DNA of 64,000 nucleotides from assembly GCA_014905825.1 (NCBI GenBank), contig JACGCN010000030.1:1-64000 (forward strand). Direction: 5' to 3'. The notes beneath the pieces were generated by a model. The model ran no database searches, was not told the origin of the DNA, and saw only the letters and a list, made by a program, of their open reading frames with translations. Both the position numbers and the translations under genes were made by a program. Source of the stretch: Lyophyllum atratum (lineage: Eukaryota > Basidiomycota > Agaricomycetes > Agaricales > Lyophyllaceae). How positions within the stretch are numbered: the first letter of the stretch is position 1; every line of letters begins with the position of its first letter. Below, in pieces: positions 60,299 through 64,000 of this stretch.

Positions 60299-61121
60299 GC
60301 ATTTTGGAGTCCTCTCGGCAACATCGTAACCGGTTACCCTGCGCTGAGTGACCCTGCGAGCATTTCTGCAGATCATGCACCTCTGGCATGCCTCATGAGC
60401 AAGGTGAACAGGTGTATGTAACTGTCGTGGTTATGCCAGAGTACATAATGCACCTTGCTCGTACGTAAAGAGGTCATCAGTATTTGTGCGTCTACAACTC
60501 TACGACGCAACCTTCACAACGGACCGACGTGGTAACGCTTGGTCTGGTATCCCCCATCGTCGACATCCACGCAAGATTCAATGAAGAGATTTATCAAGCT
60601 CCTACTGCATTTGTGGGCATAGTGATCGTGACTATGTGCCTGTCCCCATCTCCCCGCGACGTGCAAAGGCTGTCCAACAATCACCTCGGATACTTTATCG
60701 CCCTCTACACCGACTCAATCTGTCCTGCATGTTAATTTCGTTCATGGCGAGCCCGTGTATAAGACTGCTAGGATATTGCGTATGTCAAGCAGTGCCATGC
60801 TGCTCTAGATCTCGAAGGCACCAGTGGTGGATTGACGCGTTTTGGATCTTGCCGTGCTCAGTCCTCAAGGCCTCGTAGACTTCCCAGATCTCACACTCCC
60901 AGATCTCACACTCTAGTTGTCTATTTGATGTTGAACCCGGGCTGATATTTTTATCCCGTCCATCCATTCGCCCTCACGTCCCGCCCCGCGGCCCGTCTCA
61001 ACCACCCCATGACCTACGCGTCTTCCATCATGCCTCAACTGCCGCTGATGCTCCGAGTCGTGGATATGCATATAAGCACTGGCGTCGCAACGCTTCCCGT
61101 CCATTAAGACATCGAGAAACC
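60299..61121. other. Divergent promoter region of VWA8 and the GH28 gene
   Basis: No gene is supported. A short direct repeat of CCCAGATCTCACACTC occurs at 60886-60915. It should hold the promoters of both flanking genes. Confidence 0.4.
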
Positions 61122-63267
61122 ATGCTTGCCTTGGCGTGGTTATTCGTTCACTTCGCGTTCCTTGTTTCTTTCTCTCAGACTGTAGCCAAGACTTGTTCGC
61201 TGTCGCCACTTGGGCAGGGTAAAGATGACACGGACCAGGTGAGGTTCCCAGAACGTGATCTTCATGAACGTCGTCTCATAGTTGCCTGTTGTCTTGAGGT
61301 GGAACAAGCAATCGCGACATGTGGGCGTTTCGGTAGGACTGTCCTCGAGTCTGGGACATACAACATTACGAGGTGTGTATGTGGGATTGCCCTCCGTCGT
61401 GTCTGATGGTCTTCGTAGGAAGATGACCTGGAACTTGACCTCCGCCACGGTCGACCTCAAAGGTTACCTCAGCGTACGCCTCCATCACGACCATGACCTA
61501 CTCGTATACGACCGCTCATATATGTTCACGCAGTTTAAACCAGACATCCAATACTGGCTCAACGCAGAAAACACCTACCGAGTTGTCTTCATCCAAGTAG
61601 GCCTTCTCCAATTATATCTCTCCCCGCTGACACGGCTATGACCACAGAACCAAGCATCCTGGTTCGTCGTGACCGGCAGCGACTTCGTCATCGACGCACA
61701 CAACACCGGCGGCATCCAAGGGAACGGCCAGGTGCCCACCCCTTCTCCATCAGACACCGGTACCAAACACTGACTCCTCGCGATCGATTCGCAGCCCTGG
61801 TGGTCATACTTCCAAACGCATGCAAGGGCAGATGGCGACGGACGCCCCATTTCGCTCACGCTGTGGAAGGCCACGCGGGGGGTGATCAGGAACTTCCGCG
61901 TCGTGTCTCCTCCATTCTGGGCGAACATCGCGGCGGAGTCTTCGAATATTCTTTATGACGGGATGTATGTCAACGCTTCGAACACGGATCCGCTCTATAT
62001 CGGTAAAAAGTGAGTTTTTGATATGCCCTGGATCCATGAGTGCCTAACGGATCGTGGTTTAGTGCTGTTCCGAACACTGATGGTGAGTGGGGGGTACCAG
62101 TTCTATGGTTCTTCGGGAAGACTAAAGTTGAGTTCAGGTATAAATACCTTCCGGAGCGAGAAGATTTCTATGCTGAACTGGGACGTAACCTGCGGGGACA
62201 CCTGCGGGGACGACTGTCTGGCTATCAAAGGGGTAGGTCATCTCAGGAGTATCGGCCATATACTCATGCTGACGTCTTCTCTGGCGTAGAATTCCTCGAA
62301 CATCTTGGCAAGGAATATCACATGTCGTGGAGGAAATGGCATAGCCTTTGGCTCCCTCGGCCAGTATGCCAACATGGTGAGCCGTCTCGTCATTCTGACC
62401 AGGATTCCGATCCGCCTGATTGACACGTCCCAGAGTGACTTCGTAACCAACGTCCGCCTCGAGAACCTTCTGGTAATTGATATCCTCGCCCTCACTGGTC
62501 ATGCCGATAACGATAACTATCCGTCCTAGATCACTCGTATCGACCCGAATGTCCAACCTAACATGGCGAACGGGGTCGGCCGCTCTCCCTCCCTCTTCCG
62601 TACTATCCGTTAATAAAGCGTGATCCAGGTCTATTTCAAAACCTGGACCGGTTCCATTAACGGTGTCCCGCCCACAGGTGGCGGTGGTGGATCTGGTGAG
62701 TACTTAATTACAGTGTAAATCCACCCTCGACAGACCTGGCTTGATATGTACACCTGCCCAGGATCCGTGAATAACGTGGTTGCCAAGGGCGTCCACCTTG
62801 ATCGCGTCAACGCACCGCTGCATGTCTATCAGACAAACAGCGGCCACTCGTCAGTCGTCCAAACCATGACAGGTGTAACGGATTGCGCTGATGCCTGTTT
62901 CTGCACCCAGTGGGGATGCGGGCTCCACACTCAAATTTAGCAATCTCGAGTTCTCCGGCTGGACTGGCACGGCTTTGACCAATAAAAGTATGAAGTATCG
63001 TTGATTGGGTTGGGCATCAACTGTAACTGACGGCGGGTGGTCATTGTAGTTGTCGATATTGAATGCAGTCCTGCAGTTGGGTGTAGTGGTGTGACGTTTG
63101 ATGGGTTTAACGTTACTGGGCCTGTTGGGCAGGCTCCGTGGTACATTTGCCAGAATGTACAAGGGCTGTCTGGATTATCAGGTGAGGTTTCTTGTAGTGC
63201 TTGCCTTATGGTTGGCGACTGACGACGCATGATCGCAGCGCCGTGTAACGCGACTGGGCAAATGTAG
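61122..63267 (+). CDS. Secreted GH28 pectinase (exo-polygalacturonase-like)
   Basis: A multi-exon gene. Exons 1-7 (61122-61238, 61299-61372, 61419-61596, 61648-61731, 61795-62009, 62063-62082, 62138-62232) were checked in frame, and more exons follow to the stop at 63267. The N-terminus MLALAWLFVHFAFLVSFSQT is a signal peptide. GH28 features: DDTDQVEQAIATCG, GGIQGNGQPWW, VIRNFRVVSPPFWA, the catalytic PNTDG (spliced across an intron), GDDCLAIKG, CRGGNGIAFGSLGQY and VYFKTWTGS. The C-terminus has CSGVTFDGFNV and ends CNATGQM. It should hydrolyse pectin side chains or ends outside the cell. The order of the NTD, DD and G-G motifs fits exo-acting fungal enzymes. An extra TCGD unit precedes the catalytic GDD (see findings). 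Confidence 0.9.
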
Positions 63268-63812
63268 CACTTCTTCGATCCCGTCAGTATGAATAGATTG
63301 ATTTCGCTTCCAAGCCTACATACCGAAGGCTGATCCTGATATGTTCTTTACGGAGTAAGTTGGTAATGATAGACTGCTGTTAGCTGCTGCTCTTGCTATC
63401 AATCAAGCCGAAGTGTTCGACATCGCCGGCCGTCGTGGCAACAAGGCGACCGTCGCCCATGCCTAGCGAGTCCAGGCAAAACGAGGCCTGAGGCGAGACT
63501 TCATGAGAAGCCGCGAGACTGCCGCCGTGTTGCAACTTGCAAGCATGATAGTGATATGTATAAGCCTGAGCGTGTAGACATTTGAACAATGCTATGGAAA
63601 CATGAATGAAGATCAGTTGGTGGTAACACCCGATGGGTCGGCCGGCTGTCAACTTATCACATCAGGGGGACCCAGCACAGCGTTTCATTGTTTCCCTTCC
63701 CTTCCCTTTCCTTTCCTTTTGATCTTTCCTTTCTATACCATTCCGACCAGCTGGCCGGTCCCTCTGCATTCCTTTCACTTTCTTTACCCTCGCTGTGCAG
63801 AGCGCTCATTTA
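63268..63812. other. Spacer with pyrimidine-rich promoter tract
   Basis: No gene is seen between the GH28 stop and the ATG at 63813. At 63685-63735 is a run of CCCTTCC/CCTTTCC repeats, a CT-rich block often found just upstream of fungal transcription starts. Confidence 0.45.
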
Positions 63813-64000
63813 ATGCCCTCGAAACGTTCGTCTGGCCTCGATTTCTCCGACGGCAGGGGGTCTGCTCTGGATCAGCACCCCGATGTGGCCAATAATTATG
63901 CTGGGCGCTCCGAGCCTGGGCATCTGCAGCGCAACAAGACCGAGAGAAGGAGGCTGCAGGGCCTACAACGTTCGAACACGAATTCCTCGGTTAGGACGGC
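63813..64000 (+). CDS. Unrecognised gene, 5' end only, running off the window
   Basis: From ATG 63813 the frame stays open for 62 codons to the window end. The encoded start is MPSKRSSGLDFSDGRG, followed by a basic Gln/Arg-rich stretch with HLQRNKTERRRLQ. The CT-rich tract upstream supports transcription. The product cannot be named from this segment. Confidence 0.5.
   Translation, partial: MPSKRSSGLDFSDGRGSALDQHPDVANNYAGRSEPGHLQRNKTERRRLQGLQRSNTNSSVRT

Overview
This is nuclear DNA from a filamentous fungus, most likely a mushroom-forming basidiomycete (Agaricomycetes). Genes are cut by many 45-65 bp GT-AG introns. The families fit: F-box proteins, a DUF6589 protein, a divergent RecQ helicase, MULE transposons, a GH28 pectinase and a mitochondrial VWA8 ATPase. 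I cannot name a species. No rRNA, CRISPR array or plasmid feature was seen.

Layout. 0-8.1 kb is gene-poor: one small hypothetical gene, a long-armed MITE, a degraded LTR-like stretch, an APH-family kinase gene and an F-box fragment. 8.8-27.7 kb is a nested transposon graveyard. An F-box gene appears split in two (8768-10000 and 27148-27700). Between the halves sit two divergently transcribed genes, a RecQ helicase (minus) and a DUF6589 protein (plus). The RecQ gene is interrupted by a 6,629 bp inverted-repeat element with a 7 bp target duplication. The DUF6589 gene carries a 689 bp MITE at a TA and a one-base T-run frameshift. A complete 3,293 bp MULE with a 9 bp duplication lies just beyond its stop. 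Removing the insertions (and one T) restores both reading frames exactly: 700 codons for RecQ and 1,116 for DUF6589. I propose that the RecQ-DUF6589 pair is itself a two-gene mobile unit.

28-44.7 kb holds ordinary genes mixed with gene relics: an EasG-like NmrA oxidoreductase, a coiled-coil protein, a diverged RecQ C-terminal fragment, a cation/proton antiporter fragment, mitochondrial NADP-isocitrate dehydrogenase, an MFS transporter of the allantoate-permease type, and a multi-pass membrane protein. At 44.9-48.2 kb is a second, inverted, almost identical MULE copy with a different 9 bp target duplication and a one-base insertion that puts its SAP domain out of frame.

49.4-64 kb is denser: an EasF/EgtD-like SAM methyltransferase, a membrane protein with a C-terminal SH3 domain, a long VWA8-type AAA+/VWA protein with a probable mitochondrial presequence, a secreted GH28 enzyme, and the first codons of a gene running off the window end. 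Exon sums were checked to be multiples of three for the RecQ, DUF6589, MULE, IDH, methyltransferase, EasG-like, coiled-coil and membrane-protein genes. Other boundaries are approximate.
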